Below are positions 24,801 through 39,700 of a DNA stretch of 64,000 nt, piece by piece. The stretch lies in contig CM077652.1 in assembly GCA_039707465.1 (NCBI GenBank), positions 40,424,118 through 40,488,117 of the forward strand. The letters are read 5' to 3'. Positions within the stretch are counted from its first letter, which is position 1. The number at the start of each line of letters is the position of its first letter. The notes beneath the pieces are model-generated. The model worked only from the letters and a program-made list of their open reading frames with translations. It searched no databases and was not told the origin of the DNA. Source of the stretch: Rhabdophis nuchalis (Eukaryota > Chordata > Lepidosauria > Squamata > Natricidae). The position numbers were made by a program, and so were the translations under genes.

Positions 24801-27800
24801 ACAAGTCGATTAGTTGATCTGAGCTTTCCCTGAGATGTTACAGCCAAGCGTATTTCAGAATTGACAAAAGAACTCACTTTAGCCAGGAACTACATATTTG
24901 GATGCAGAGCTCAAATTCGAACGAGAAACACAAATTGGATGGTATCTCGGATGTAGACGCCGAAAAACAAGTTGATTGGTTGATCTGAGCTTTCCCTGAG
25001 AAGTTACAGCCAACCGTATCTTTGATTGAGGAAAGAACTCAATTTAGCCAGGAACTGCAAATTTGGATCCAGAGCTCAAATTCGAACGAGAAACACATAT
25101 TGGATGCTATCTGGGATGTAGACGCCGGAAAACAAGTCGATTGGTTGATCTGACCTTTCCCTGAGAAGTTACAGCCAACTGTATCTCAGAATTGAGGATA
25201 GAACTCAATTTAGCCAGGAACTGCAAATTTGGATCCAGAGCTCAAATTCGAACGAGAAACACATATTGGATGCTATCTAGAATGCTAAACCTGAAAAACA
25301 AGTCGATTGGTTGATCTGACCTTTCCCTGAGAAGTTACAGCCAAGCGTATCTCAGAATTGAGGAAAGAACTCAATTTAGCCAGGCACTGCAAATTTGGAT
25401 CCAGACCTCAAATTCGAACGAGAAACACATATTTGATGCTATCTGGAATGCTAAACCTGAAAAACAAGTTGATTGGTTGATCTGAGCTTTCCCTGAGAAG
25501 TTACAGCCAACCGTATCTCAGATTGAGGAAAGAACTCAATTTAGCCAGGAACTGCAAATTTGGATCCAGAGCTCAAATTCGGTCAAGAAACACATATTGG
25601 ATGCTATCTGGGATGTAGACGCCGGAAAACAAGTCGATTGGTTGATCTGACCTTTCCCTGAGAAGTTACAGCCAACCGTATCTCAGAATTGAGGAAAGAA
25701 CTCAATTTAGCCAGGAACTCCAAATTTGGATCCAGAGCTCAAATTCGAACGAGAAACACAAATTGGATGGTATCTCGGATGCAGAAGCCGAAAAACAAGT
25801 CGATTGGTTGATCTGAGCTTTCCCTAAGAAGTTAAAGCCAACCGTATCTCAGGATTGACAAAAGAACTCAGTTTAGCCAGGAACTGCAAATTTGGATGCA
25901 GAGGTCAAATTCGAACGGGAAACACAAATTGAATGGTATCTCGGATGCAGAAGCCGGAAAACAAGTCGATTGGTTGATCTGACCTTTCCCTGAGAAGTTA
26001 CAGCCAAGCGTATCTCAGAATTGAGGAAATAACTCAATTTAGCCAGGAACTGCATATTTGGATCCAGAGCTCAAATTAGAACGGGAGACACAAATTGGAT
26101 GGTATCTGGGATGTAGAAGCCGGAAAACAAGTCGATTGGTTGATCTGACCTTTCCCTGAGAAGTTGCGGCCAACCGTATCTCAGAATTGACAAAAGAACT
26201 CAGTTTAGCCAGGAACTGCAAATTTGGATGCAGAGGTCAAATTCGAACGAGAAACACAAATTGGATGGTATCTCAGATGCAGAAGCCGAAAAACAAGTCG
26301 ATTGGTTGATTTGACTTTTCCGTGAGAAGTTACAGCCAACCGTATCTCAGAATTGACAAAAGAACTGCCAGGAAATGCAACTTTGGATCCAGAGCTCAAA
26401 TTCGAACGAGAAACACATATTGGATGCTAACTGGAATGCTAAACCTGAAAAACAAATTGATTGGTTGATCTGACCTTTCCCTGAGAAGTTACAGCCAACT
26501 GTATCTCAGAATTGAGGAAAGAACTCAATTTAGCCAGGAACTGCAAATTTGGATCCAGAGCTCAAATTCGAACGAGAAACACATATGGGATGCTATCTGG
26601 GATGCAGAAGCCGGAAAACAAGTCGATTGGTTGACCTGACCTTTTCCTGAGAAGTTACAGCCAACCGTATCTCAGAACTGAGGAAAGAACTCAATTTAGC
26701 CAGGACCTGCAAATTTGGATCAAGAGCTCAAATTCGAACGAGAAACACATATGGGATGCTATCTGGGATGCAGAAGCCCTAAACAAGTCGATTGGTTGAT
26801 CTGAGCTTTCCCTGAGATGTTACAGGCAACCGTATCTCAGAATTGAGGAAAGAACTCAATTTAGCCAGGAACTGCAAATTTGGATCCAGAGCTCAAATTC
26901 AAACGAGAAACACATATGGGATGCTATCTGGGATGCAGAAGCCCTAAACAAGTCGATTGGTTGATCTGAGCTTTCCCTCAGATGTTACAGCCAAGCGTAT
27001 CTCAGAATTGAGGAAAGAACTCAATTTAGCCAGGAACTGCAAATTTGGATCCAGAGCTCAAATTCGATCGAGAAACACATATTGGATGCTATCTGGGATG
27101 TAGAAGCCGGAAAACAAATCTGTTGGTTGATCTGACCTTTCCCTGAGAAGTTACAGCCAAGCGTATCTCAGAATTGAGGAAAGAACTCAATTTAGCCAAG
27201 AACTGCAAATTTGGATCCAGAGCTCAAATTCGATCGACAAACACATATTGGATGCTATCTAGGATGCAGAAGCCGGCAAACAAGTCAATTAGTTGATCTG
27301 AGCTTTCCCTGAGATGTTACAGCCAAGCGTATTTCAGAATTGACAAAAGAACTCACTTTAGCCAGGAACTGCATATTTGGATGCAGAGCTCAAATTCGAA
27401 CGAGAAACACAAATTGGATGGTATCTCGGATGTAGACGCCGAAAAACAAGTTGATTGGTTGATCTGACCTTTCCCTGAGAAGTTACAGCCAACCGTATCT
27501 CAGAATTGAGGAAAGAACTCAATTTAGCCAGGCACTGCAAATTTGGATCCAGATCTCAAATTCGAACGAGAAACACATATTGGATGCTATCTGGAATGCT
27601 AAACCTGAAAAACAAGTTGATTGGTTGATCTGAGCTTTCCCTGAGAAGTTACAGCCAACCGTATCTTTGATTGAGGAAAGAACTCAATTTAGCCAGGAAC
27701 TGCAAATTTGGATCCAGAGCTCAAATTCGGTCGAGAAACACATATTGGATGCTATCTGGGATGTAGACGCCGGAAAACAAGTCGATTGGTTGATCTGACC

Positions 27801-30800
27801 TTTCCCTGAGAAGTTACAGCCAACTGTATCTCAGAATTGAGGATAGAACTCAATTTAGCCAGGAACTGCATATTTGGATGCAGAGCTCAAATTAGAACGG
27901 GAAACACAAATTGGATGGTATCTGGGATGTAGAAGCCGGAAAACAAGTCGATTGGTTGATCTGACCTTTCCCTAAGAAGTTGCAGCCAACCGTATCTCAG
28001 AATTGACAAAAGAACTCAGTTTAGCCAGGAACTGCAAATTTGAATGCAGAGGTCAAATTCGAACGAGAAACACAAATTGGATGGTATCTCGGATGCAGAA
28101 GCCGAAAAACAAGTCAATTGGTTGATGTGACCCTTCCCTGAGAAGTTACAGCCAACTGTATCTCAGAATTGAGGAAAGAACTCAATTTAGCCAGGAACTG
28201 CAAATTTGGATCCAGAGCTCAAATTCGAACGAGAAACACATATGGGATGCTATCTGGGATGCAGAAGCCGGAAAACAAGTCGATTGGTTGACCTGACCTT
28301 TCCCTGAGAAGTTACAGCCAACCGTATCTCAGAACTGAGGAAAGAACTCAATTTAGCCAGGAACTGCAAATTTGGATCAAGAGCTCAAATTCGATCGAGA
28401 AACACATATTGGATGCTGTCTGGGATGTAGAAGCCGGAAAACAAATCTGTTGGTTGATCTGACCTTTCCCTGAGAAGTTACAGCCAACCGTATCTCAGAT
28501 TGAGGAAAGAACTCAATTTAGCCAGGAACTGCAAATTTGGATCCAGAGCTCAAATTCGGTCAAGAAACACATATTGGATGCTATCTGGGATGTAGACGCC
28601 GGAAAACAACCGTATCTCAGAATTGAGGAAAGAACTCAATTTAGCCAGGCACTGCAAATTTGGATCCAGATCTCAAATTCGAACGAGAAACACATATTGG
28701 ATGCTATCTGGAATGCTAAACCTGAAAAACAAGTTGATTGGTTGATCTGAGCTTTCCCTGAGAAGTTACAGCCAACCGTATCGTTGATTGAGGAAAGAAC
28801 TCAATTTAGCCAGGAACTGCAAATTTGGATCCAGAGCTCAAATTCGGTCGAGAAACACATATTGGATGCTATCTGGGATGTAGACGCCGGAAAACAAGTC
28901 GATTGGTTGATCTGACCTTTCCCTGAGAAGTTACAGCCAACTGTATCTCAGAATTGAGGATAGAACTCAATTTAGCCAGGAACTGCATATTTGGATGCAG
29001 AGCTCAAATTAGAACGGGAAACACAAATTGGATGGTATCTGGGATGTAGAAGCCGGAAAACAAGTCGATTGGTTGATCTGACCTTTCCCTAAGAAGTTGC
29101 AGCCAACCGTATCTCAGAATTGACAAAAGAACTCAGTTTAGCCAGGAACTGCAAATTTGAATGCAGAGGTCAAATTCGAACGAGAAACACAAATTGGATG
29201 GTATCTCGGATGCAGAAGCCGAAAAACAAGTCAATTGGTTGATGTGACCCTTCCCTGAGAAGTTACAGCCAACTGTATCTCAGAATTGAGGAAAGAACTC
29301 AATTTAGCCAGGAACTGCAAATTTGGATCCAGAGCTCAAATTCGAACGAGAAACACATATGGGATGCTATCTGGGATGCAGAAGCCGGAAAACAAGTCGA
29401 TTGGTTGACCTGACCTTTCCCTGAGAAGTTACAGCCAACCGTATCTCAGAACTGAGGAAAGAACTCAATTTAGCCAGGAACTGCAAATTTGGATCAAGAG
29501 CTCAAATTCGATCGAGAAACACATATTGGATGCTGTCTGGGATGTAGAAGCCGGAAAACAAATCTGTTGGTTGATCTGACCTTTCCCTGAGAAGTTACAG
29601 CCAAGCGTATCTCAGAATTGAGGAAAGAACTCAATTTAGCCAAGAACTGCAAATTTGGATCCAGAGCTCAAATTCGATCGAGAAACACATATTGGATGCT
29701 ATCTAGGATGCAGAAGCCGGCAAACAAGTCGATTAGTTGATCTGAGCTTTCCCTGAGATGTTACAGCCAAGCGTATTTCAGAATTGACAAAAGAACTCAC
29801 TTTAGCCAGGAACTACATATTTGGATGCAGAGCTCAAATTCGAACGAGAAACACAAATTGGATGGTATCTCGGATGTAGACGCCGAAAAACAAGTTGATT
29901 GGTTGATCTGAGCTTTCCCTGAGAAGTTACAGCCAACCGTATCTTTGATTGAGGAAAGAACTCAATTTAGCCAGGAACTGCAAATTTGGATCCAGAGCTC
30001 AAATTCGAACGAGAAACACATATTGGATGCTATCTGGGATGTAGACGCTGGAAAACAAGTCGATTGGTTGATCTGACCTTTCCCTGAGAAGTTACAGCCA
30101 ACTGTATCTCAGAATTGAGGATAGAACTCAATTTAGCCAGGAACTGCAAATTTGGATCCAGAGCTCAAATTCGAACGAGAAACACATATTGGATGCTATC
30201 TAGAATGCTAAACCTGAAAAACAAGTCGATTGGTTGATCTGACCTTTCCCTGAGAAGTTACAGCCAAGCGTATCTCAGAATTGAGGAAAGAACTCAATTT
30301 AGCCAGGCACTGCAAATTTGGATCCAGACCTCAAATTCGAACCACAAACACATATTTGATGCTATCTGGAATGCTAAACCTGAAAAACAAGTTGATTGGT
30401 TGATCTGAGCTTTCCCTGAGAAGTTACAGCCAACCGTATCTCAGATTGAGGAAAGAACTCAATTTAGCCAGGAACTGCAAATTTGGATCCAGAGCTCAAA
30501 TTCGGTCAAGAAACACATATTGGATGCTATCTGGGATGTAGACGCCGGAAAACAAGTCGATTGGTTGATCTGACCTTTCCCTGAGAAGTTACAGCCAACC
30601 GTATCTCAGAATTGAGGAAAGAACTCAATTTAGCCAGGAACTCCAAATTTGGATCCAGAGCTCAAATTCGAACGAGAAACACAAATTGGATGGTATCTCG
30701 GATGCAGAAGCCGAAAAACAAGTCGATTGGTTGATCTGAGCTTTCCCTAAGAAGTTAAAGCCAACCGTATCTCAGGATTGACAAAAGAACTCAGTTTAGC

Positions 30801-33800
30801 CAGGAACTGCAAATTTGGATGCAGAGGTCAAATTCGAACGGGAAACACAAATTGAATGGTATCTCGGATGCAGAAGCCGGAAAACAAGTCGATTGGTTGA
30901 TCTGACCTTTCCCTGAGAAGTTACAGCCAAGCGTATCTCAGAATTGAGGAAATAACTCAATTTAGCCAGGAACTGCATATTTGGATCCAGAGCTCAAATT
31001 AGAACGGGAGACACAAATTGGATGGTATCTGGGATGTAGAAGCCGGAAAACAAGTCGATTGGTTGATCTGACCTTTCCCTGAGAAGTTGCGGCCAACCGT
31101 ATCTCAGAATTGACAAAAGAACTCAGTTTAGCCAGGAACTGCAAATTTGGATGCAGAGGTCAAATTCGAACGAGAAACACAAATTGGATGGTATCTCAGA
31201 TGCAGAAGCCGAAAAACAAGTCGATTGGTTGATTTGACTTTTCCGTGAGAAGTTACAGCCAACCGTATCTCAGAATTGACAAAAGAACTGCCAGGAAATG
31301 CAACTTTGGATCCAGAGCTCAAATTCGAACGAGAAACACATATTGGATGCTAACTGGAATGCTAAACCTGAAAAACAAATTGATTGGTTGATCTGACCTT
31401 TCCCTGAGAAGTTACAGCCAACTGTATCTCAGAATTGAGGAAAGAACTCAATTTAGCCAGGAACTGCAAATTTGGATCCAGAGCTCAAATTCGAACGAGA
31501 AACACATATGGGATGCTATCTGGGATGCAGAAGCCGGAAAACAAGTCGATTGGTTGACCTGACCTTTTCCTGAGAAGTTACAGCCAACCGTATCTCAGAA
31601 CTGAGGAAAGAACTCAATTTAGCCAGGACCTGCAAATTTGGATCAAGAGCTCAAATTCGAACGAGAAACACATATGGGATGCTATCTGGGATGCAGAAGC
31701 CCTAAACAAGTCGATTGGTTGATCTGAGCTTTCCCTGAGATGTTACAGGCAACCGTATCTCAGAATTGAGGAAAGAACTCAATTTAGCCAGGAACTGCAA
31801 ATTTGGATCCAGAGCTCAAATTCAAACGAGAAACACATATGGGATGCTATCTGGGATGCAGAAGCCCTAAACAAGTCGATTGGTTGATCTGAGCTTTCCC
31901 TCAGATTTAACAGCCAAGCGTATCTCAGAATTGAGGAAAGAACTCAATTTAGCCAGGAACTGCAAATTTGGATCCAGAGCTCAAATTCGATCGAGAAACA
32001 CATATTGGATGCTATCTGGGATGTAGAAGCCGGAAAACAAATCTGTTGGTTGATCTGACCTTTCCCTGAGAAGTTACAGCCAAGCGTATCTCAGAATTGA
32101 GGAAAGAACTCAATTTAGCCAAGAACTGCAAATTTGGATCCAGAGCTCAAATTCGATCGACAAACACATATTGGATGCTATCTAGGATGCAGAAGCCGGC
32201 AAACAAGTCGATTAGTTGATCTGAGCTTTCCCTGAGATGTTACAGCCAAGCGTATTTCAGAATTGACAAAAGAACTCACTTTAGCCAGGAACTGCATATT
32301 TGGATGCAGAGCTCAAATTCGAACGAGAAACACAAATTGGATGGTATCTCGGATGTAGACGCCGAAAAACAAGTTGATTGGTTGATCTGACCTTTCCCTG
32401 AGAAGTTACAGCCAACCGTATCTCAGAATTGAGGAAAGAACTCAATTTAGCCAGGCACTGCAAATTTGGATCCAGACCTCAAATTCGAACGAGAAACACA
32501 TATTGGATGCTATCTGGAATGCTAAACCTGAAAAACAAGTTGATTGGTTGATCTGAGCCTTCCCTGAGAAGTTACAGCCAACCATATCTTTGATTGAGGA
32601 AAGAACTCAATTTAGCCAGGAACTGCAAATTTGGATCCAGAGCTCAAATTCGGTCGAGAAACACATATTGGATGCTATCTGGGATGTAGACGCCGGAAAA
32701 CAAGTCGATTGGTTGATCTGACCTTTCCCTGAGAAGTTACAGCCAACTGTATCTCAGAATTGAGGATAGAACTCAATTTAGCCAGGAACTGCAAATTTGA
32801 ATCCAGAGCTCAAATTCGAACGAGAAACACATATTGGATGCTATCTAGAATGCTAAACCTGAAAAACAAGTCGATTGGTTGATCTGACCTTTCCCTGAGA
32901 AGTTACAGCCAAGCGTATCTAGGAATTGTGGAAAGAACTCAATTTAGCCAGGAACTGCATATTTGGATGCAGAGCTCAAATTAGAACGGGAAACACAAAT
33001 TGGATGGTATCTGGGATGTAGAAGCCGGAAAACAAGTCGATTGGTTGATCTGACCTTTCCCTAAGAAGTTGCAGCCAACCGTATCTCAGAATTGACAAAA
33101 GAACTCAGTTTAGCCAGGAACTGCAAATTTGAATGCAGAGGTCAAATTCGAACGAGAAACACAAATTGGATGGTATCTCGGATGCAGAAGCCGAAAAACA
33201 AGTCAATTGGTTGATGTGACCCTTCCCTGAGAAGTTACAGCCAACTGTATCTCAGAATTGAGGAAAGAACTCAATTTAGCCAGGAACTGCAAATTTGGAT
33301 CCAGAGCTCAAATTCGAACGAGAAACACATATTGGATGCTGTCTGGGATGTAGAAGCCGGAAAACAAATCTGTTGGTTGATCTGACCTTTCCCTGAGAAG
33401 TTACAGCCAAGCGTATCTCAGAATTGAGGAAAGAACTCAATTTAGCCAAGAACTGCAAATTTGGATCCAGAGCTCAAATTCGATCGAGAAACACATATTG
33501 GATGCTATCTAGGATGCAGAAGCCGGCAAACAAGTCGATTAGTTGATCTGAGCTTTCCCTGAGATGTTACAGCCAAGCGTATTTCAGAATTGACAAAAGA
33601 ACTCACTTTAGCCAGGAACTACATATTTGGATGCAGAGCTCAAATTCGAACGAGAAACACAAATTGGATGGTATCTCGGATGTAGACGCCGAAAAACAAG
33701 TTGATTGGTTGATCTGAGCTTTCCCTGAGAAGTTACAGCCAACCGTATCTTTGATTGAGGAAAGAACTCAATTTAGCCAGGAACTGCAAATTTGGATCCA

Positions 33801-36800
33801 GAGCTCAAATTCGAACGAGAAACACATATTGGATGCTATCTGGGATGTAGACGCTGGAAAACAAGTCGATTGGTTGATCTGACCTTTCCCTGAGAAGTTA
33901 CAGCCAACTGTATCTCAGAATTGAGGATAGAACTCAATTTAGCCAGGAACTGCAAATTTGGATCCAGAGCTCAAATTCGAACGAGAAACACATATTGGAT
34001 GCTATCTAGAATGCTAAACCTGAAAAACAAGTCGATTGGTTGATCTGACCTTTCCCTGAGAAGTTACAGCCAAGCGTATCTCAGAATTGAGGAAAGAACT
34101 CAATTTAGCCAGGCACTGCAAATTTGGATCCAGACCTCAAATTCGAACGAGAAACACATATTTGATGCTATCTGGAATGCTAAACCTGAAAAACAAGTTG
34201 ATTGGTTGATCTGAGCTTTCCCTGAGAAGTTACAGCCAACCGTATCTCAGATTGAGGAAAGAACTCAATTTAGCCAGGAACTGCAAATTTGGATCCAGAG
34301 CTCAAATTCGGTCAAGAAACACATATTGGATGCTATCTGGGATGTAGACGCCGGAAAACAAGTCGATTGGTTGATCTGACCTTTCCCTGAGAAGTTACAG
34401 CCAACCGTATCTCAGAATTGAGGAAAGAACTCAATTTAGCCAGGAACTCCAAATTTGGATCCAGAGCTCAAATTCGAAAGAGAAACACAAATTGGATGGT
34501 ATCTCGGATGCAGAAGCCGAAAAACAAGTCGATTGGTTGATCTGAGCTTTCCCTAAGAAGTTAAAGCCAACCGTATCTCAGGATTGACAAAAGAACTCAG
34601 TTTAGCCAGGAACTGCAAATTTGGATGCAGAGGTCAAATTCGAACGGGAAACACAAATTGAATGGTATCTCGGATGCAGAAGCCGGAAAACAAGTCGATT
34701 GGTTGATCTGACCTTTCCCTGAGAAGTTACAGCCAAGCGTATCTCAGAATTGAGGAAATAACTCAATTTAGCCAGGAACTGCATATTTGGATCCAGAGCT
34801 CAAATTAGAACGGGAGACACAAATTGGATGGTATCTGGGATGTAGAAGCCGGAAAACAAGTCGATTGGTTGATCTGACCTTTCCCTGAGAAGTTGCGGCC
34901 AACCGTATCTCAGAATTGACAAAAGAACTCAGTTTAGCCAGGAACTGCAAATTTGGATGCAGAGGTCAAATTCGAACGAGAAACACAAATTGGATGGTAT
35001 CTCAGATGCAGAAGCCGAAAAACAAGTCGATTGGTTGATTTGACTTTTCCATGAGAAGTTACAGCCAACCGTATCTCAGAATTGACAAAAGAACTGCCAG
35101 GAAATGCAACTTTGGATCCAGAGCTCAAATTCGAACGAGAAACACATATTGGATGCTAACTGGAATGCTAAACCTGAAAAACAAATTGATTGGTTGATCT
35201 GACCTTTCCCTGAGAAGTTACAGCCAACTGTATCTCAGAATTGAGGAAAGAACTCAATTTAGCCAGGAACTGCAAATTTGGATCCAGAGCTCAAATTCGA
35301 ACGAGAAACACATATGGGATGCTATCTGGGATGCAGAAGCCGGAAAACAAGTCGATTGGTTGACCTGACCTTTTCCTGAGAAGTTACAGCCAACCGTATC
35401 TCAGAACTGAGGAAAGAACTCAATTTAGCCAGGACCTGCAAATTTGGATCAAGAGCTCAAATTCGAACGAGAAACACATATGGGATGCTATTTGGGATGC
35501 AGAAGCCCTAAACAAGTCGATTGGTTGATCTGAGCTTTCCCTGAGATGTTACAGGCAACCGTATCTCAGAATTGAGGAAAGAACTCAATTTAGCCAGGAA
35601 CTGCAAATTTGGATCCAGAGCTCAAATTCAAACGAGAAACACATATGGGATGCTATCTGGGATGCAGAAGCCCTAAACAAGTCGATTGGTTGATCTGAGC
35701 TTTCCCTCAGATGTTACAGCCAAGCGTATCTCAGAATTGAGGAAAGAACTCAATTTAGCCAGGAACTGCAAATTTGGATCCAGAGCTCAAATTCGATCGA
35801 GAAACACATATTGGATGCTATCTGGGATGTAGAAGCCGGAAAACAAATCTGTTGGTTGATCTGACCTTTCCCTGAGAAGTTACAGCCAAGCGTATCTCAG
35901 AATTGAGGAAAGAACTCAATTTAGCCAAGAACTGCAAATTTGGATCCAGAGCTCAAATTCGATCGACAAACACATATTGGATGCTATCTAGGATGCAGAA
36001 GCCGGCAAACAAGTCGATTAGTTGATCTGAGCTTTCCCTGAGATGTTACAGCCAAGCGTATTTCAGAATTGACAAAAGAACTCACTTTAGCCAGGAACTG
36101 CATATTTGGATGCAGAGCTCAAATTCGAACGAGAAACACAAATTGGATGGTATCTCGGATGTAGACGCCGAAAAACAAGTTGATTGGTTGATCTGACCTT
36201 TCCCTGAGAAGTTACAGCCAACCGTATCTCAGAATTGAGGAAAGAACTCAATTTAGCCAGGCACTGCAAATTTGGATCCAGACCTCAAATTCGAACGAGA
36301 AACACATATTGGATGCTATCTGGAATGCTAAACCTGAAAAACAAGTTGATTGGTTGATCTGAGCCTTCCCTGAGAAGTTACAGCCAACCATATCTTTGAT
36401 TGAGGAAAGAACTCAATTTAGCCAGGAACTGCAAATTTGGATCCAGAGCTCAAATTCGGTCGAGAAACACATATTGGATGCTATCTGGGATGTAGACGCC
36501 GGAAAACAAGTCGATTGGTTGATCTGACCTTTCCCTGAGAAGTTACAGCCAACTGTATCTCAGAATTGAGGATAGAACTCAATTTAGCCAGGAACTGCAA
36601 ATTTGAATCCAGAGCTCAAATTCGAACGAGAAACACATATTGGATGCTATCTAGAATGCTAAACCTGAAAAACAAGTCGATTGGTTGATCTGACCTTTCC
36701 CTGAGAAGTTACAGCCAAGCGTATCTAGGAATTGTGGAAAGAACTCAATTTAGCCAGGAACTGCATATTTGGATGCAGAGCTCAAATTAGAACGGGAAAC

Positions 36801-39700
36801 ACAAATTGGATGGTATCTGGGATGTAGAAGCCGGAAAACAAGTCGATTGGTTGATCTGACCTTTCCCTAAGAAGTTGCAGCCAACCGTATCTCAGAATTG
36901 ACAAAAGAACTCAGTTTAGCCAGGAACTGCAAATTTGAATGCAGAGGTCAAATTCGAACGAGAAACACAAATTGGATGGTATCTCGGATGCAGAAGCCGA
37001 AAAACAAGTCAATTGGTTGATGTGACCCTTCCCTGAGAAGTTACAGCCAACTGTATCTCAGAATTGAGGAAAGAACTCAATTTAGCCAGGAACTGCAAAT
37101 TTGGATCCAGAGCTCAAATTCGAACGAGAAACACATATTGGATGCTGTCTGGGATGTAGAAGCCGGAAAACAAATCTGTTGGTTGATCTGACCTTTCCCT
37201 GAGAAGTTACAGCCAAGCGTATCTCAGAATTGAGGAAAGAACTCAATTTAGCCAAGAACTGCAAATTTGGATCCAGAGCTCAAATTCGATCGAGAAACAC
37301 ATATTGGATGCTATCTAGGATGCAGAAGCCGGCAAACAAGTCGATTAGTTGATCTGAGCTTTCCCTGAGATGTTACAGCCAAGCGTATTTCAGAATTGAC
37401 AAAAGAACTCACTTTAGCCAGGAACTACATATTTGGATGCAGAGCTCAAATTCGAACGAGAAACACAAATTGGATGGTATCTCGGATGTAGACGCCGAAA
37501 AACAAGTTGATTGGTTGATCTGAGCTTTCCCTGAGAAGTTACAGCCAACCGTATCTTTGATTGAGGAAAGAACTCAATTTAGCCAGGAACTGCAAATTTG
37601 GATCCAGAGCTCAAATTCGAACGAGAAACACATATTGGATGCTATCTGGGATGTAGACGCCGGAAAACAAGTCGATTGGTTGATCTGACCTTTCCCTGAG
37701 AAGTTACAGCCAACTGTATCTCAGAATTGAGGATAGAACTCAATTTAGCCAGGAACTGCAAATTTGGATCCAGAGCTCAAATTCGAACGAGAAACACATA
37801 TTGGATGCTATCTAGAATGCTAAACCTGAAAAACAAGTCAATTGGTTGATCTGACCTTTCCCTGAGAAGTTACAGCCAAGCGTATCTCAGAATTGAGGAA
37901 AGAACTCAATTTAGCCAGGAACTGCATATTTGGATCCAGACCTCAAATTAGAACGGGAAACACAAATTGGATGGTATCTGGGATGTAGAAGCCGGAAAAC
38001 AAGTCGATTGGTTGATCTGACCTTTCCCTAAGAAGTTGCAGCCAACCGTATCTCAGAATTGACAAAAGAACTCAGTTTAGCCAGGAACTGCAAATTTGAA
38101 TGCAGAGGTCAAATTCGAACGAGAAACACAAATTGGATGGTATCTCGGATGCAGAAGCCGAAAAACAAGTCGATTGGTTGATGTGACTTTTCCCTGAGAA
38201 GTTACAGCCAACCGTATCTCAGAATTGACAAAAGAACTGCCAGAAAATGCAACTTTGGATCCAGAGCTCAAATTCGAACGAGAAACACATATTGGATGCT
38301 AACTGGAATGCTAAACCTGAAAAACAAATTGATTGGTTGATCTGACCTTTCCCTGAGAAGTTACAGCCAACTGTATCTCAGAATTGAGGAAAGAACTCAA
38401 TTTTGCCAGGAACTGCAAATTTGGATCCAGAGCTCAAATTCGAACGAGAAACACATATGGGATGCTATCTGGGATGCAGAAGCCGGAAAACAAGTCGATT
38501 GGTTGACCTGACCTTTCCCTGAGAAGTTACAGCCAACCGTATCTCAGAACTGAGGAAAGAACTCAATTTAGCCAGGAACTGCAAATTTGGATCAAGAGCT
38601 CAAATTCGAACGAGAAACACATATGGGATGCTATCTGGGATGCAGAAGCCCTAAACAAGTCGATTGGTTGATCTGAGCTTTCCCTGAGATGTTACAGCCA
38701 AGCGTATCTCAGAATTGAGGAAAGAACTCAATTTAGCCAGGAACTGCAAATTTGGATCCAGAGCTCAAATTCGATCGAGAAACACATATTGGATGCTATC
38801 TGGGATGTAGAAGCCGGAAAACAAATCTGTTGGTTGATCTGACCTTTCCCTGAGAAGTTACAGCCAAGCGTATCTCAGAATTGAGGAAAGAACTCAATTT
38901 AGCCAAGAACTGCAAATTTGGATCCAGAGCTCAAATTCGATCGAGAAACACATATTGGATGCTATCTAGGATGCAGAAGCCGGCAAACAAGTCGATTAGT
39001 TGATCTGAGCTTTCCCTGAGATGTTACAGCCAAGCGTATTTCAGAATTGACAAAAGAACTCACTTTAGCCAGGAACTGCAAATTTGGATCCAGAGCTCAA
39101 ATTCGATCGAGAAACACATATTGGATGCTATCTGGAATGCTAAACCTGAAAAACAAGTTGATTGGTTGATCTGAGCTTTCCCTGAGAAGTTACAGCCAAC
39201 CGTATCTCAGAATTGAGGAAAGAACTCAATTTAGCCAGGCACTGCAAATTTGGATCCAGACCTCAAATTCGAACGAGAAACACATATTGGATGCTATCTG
39301 GAATGCTAAACCTGAAAAAAAAGTTGATTGGTTGATCTGAGCTTTCCCTGAGAAGTTACAGCCAACCGTATCTTTGATTGAGGAAAGAACTCAATTTAGC
39401 CAGGAACTGCAAATTTGGATCCAGAGCTCAAATTCGGTCGAGAAACACATATTGGATGCTATCTGGGATGTAGACGCCGGAAAACAAGTCGATTGGTTGA
39501 TCTGACCTTTCCCTGAGAAGTTACAGCCAACTGTATCTCAGAATTGAGGATAGAACTCAATTTAGCCAGGAACTGCAAATTTGGATCCAGAGCTCAAATT
39601 CGAACGAGAAACACATATTGGATGCTATCTAGAATGCTAAACCTGAAAAACAAGTTGATTGGTTGATCTGAGCTTTCCCTGAGAAGTTACAGCCAAGCGT
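21900..39700. repeat. Second higher-order satellite family, about 3.8-4.9 kb per copy
   Basis: A block beginning with the monomer at 21,901 returns at 25,873, 30,796 and 34,602 (steps of 3,972, 4,923 and 3,806 bp), with a partial fifth copy including 38,077. Markers that recur in register are the AG-to-GC shortened monomer (agaactgccaggaaatgcaac) at 22,390, 26,360, 31,284 and 35,090; gcagaagccctaaac pairs at about 22,800 and 22,970 and their later copies; and the gtagacgccg monomer at 23,386, 27,358, 32,281 and 36,087. Step sizes differ because some copies have gained or lost monomer groups. Copies are very similar but not identical, for example gttgcagcc versus gttgcggcc. Confidence 0.9.
28500..28700. 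repeat. Truncated monomer at an internal duplication junction
   Basis: At about 28,600-28,612 the monomer reads gccggaaaacaaccgtatct. Compared with normal monomers, 43 bp between ggaaaacaa and ccgtatctc are missing. A short caa microhomology sits at the breakpoint. Sequence on either side (about 27,560-28,490 and 28,660-29,590) is repeated with an offset near 1,117 bp, which accounts for the longer 4,923-bp step of this higher-order copy. Confidence 0.85.
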
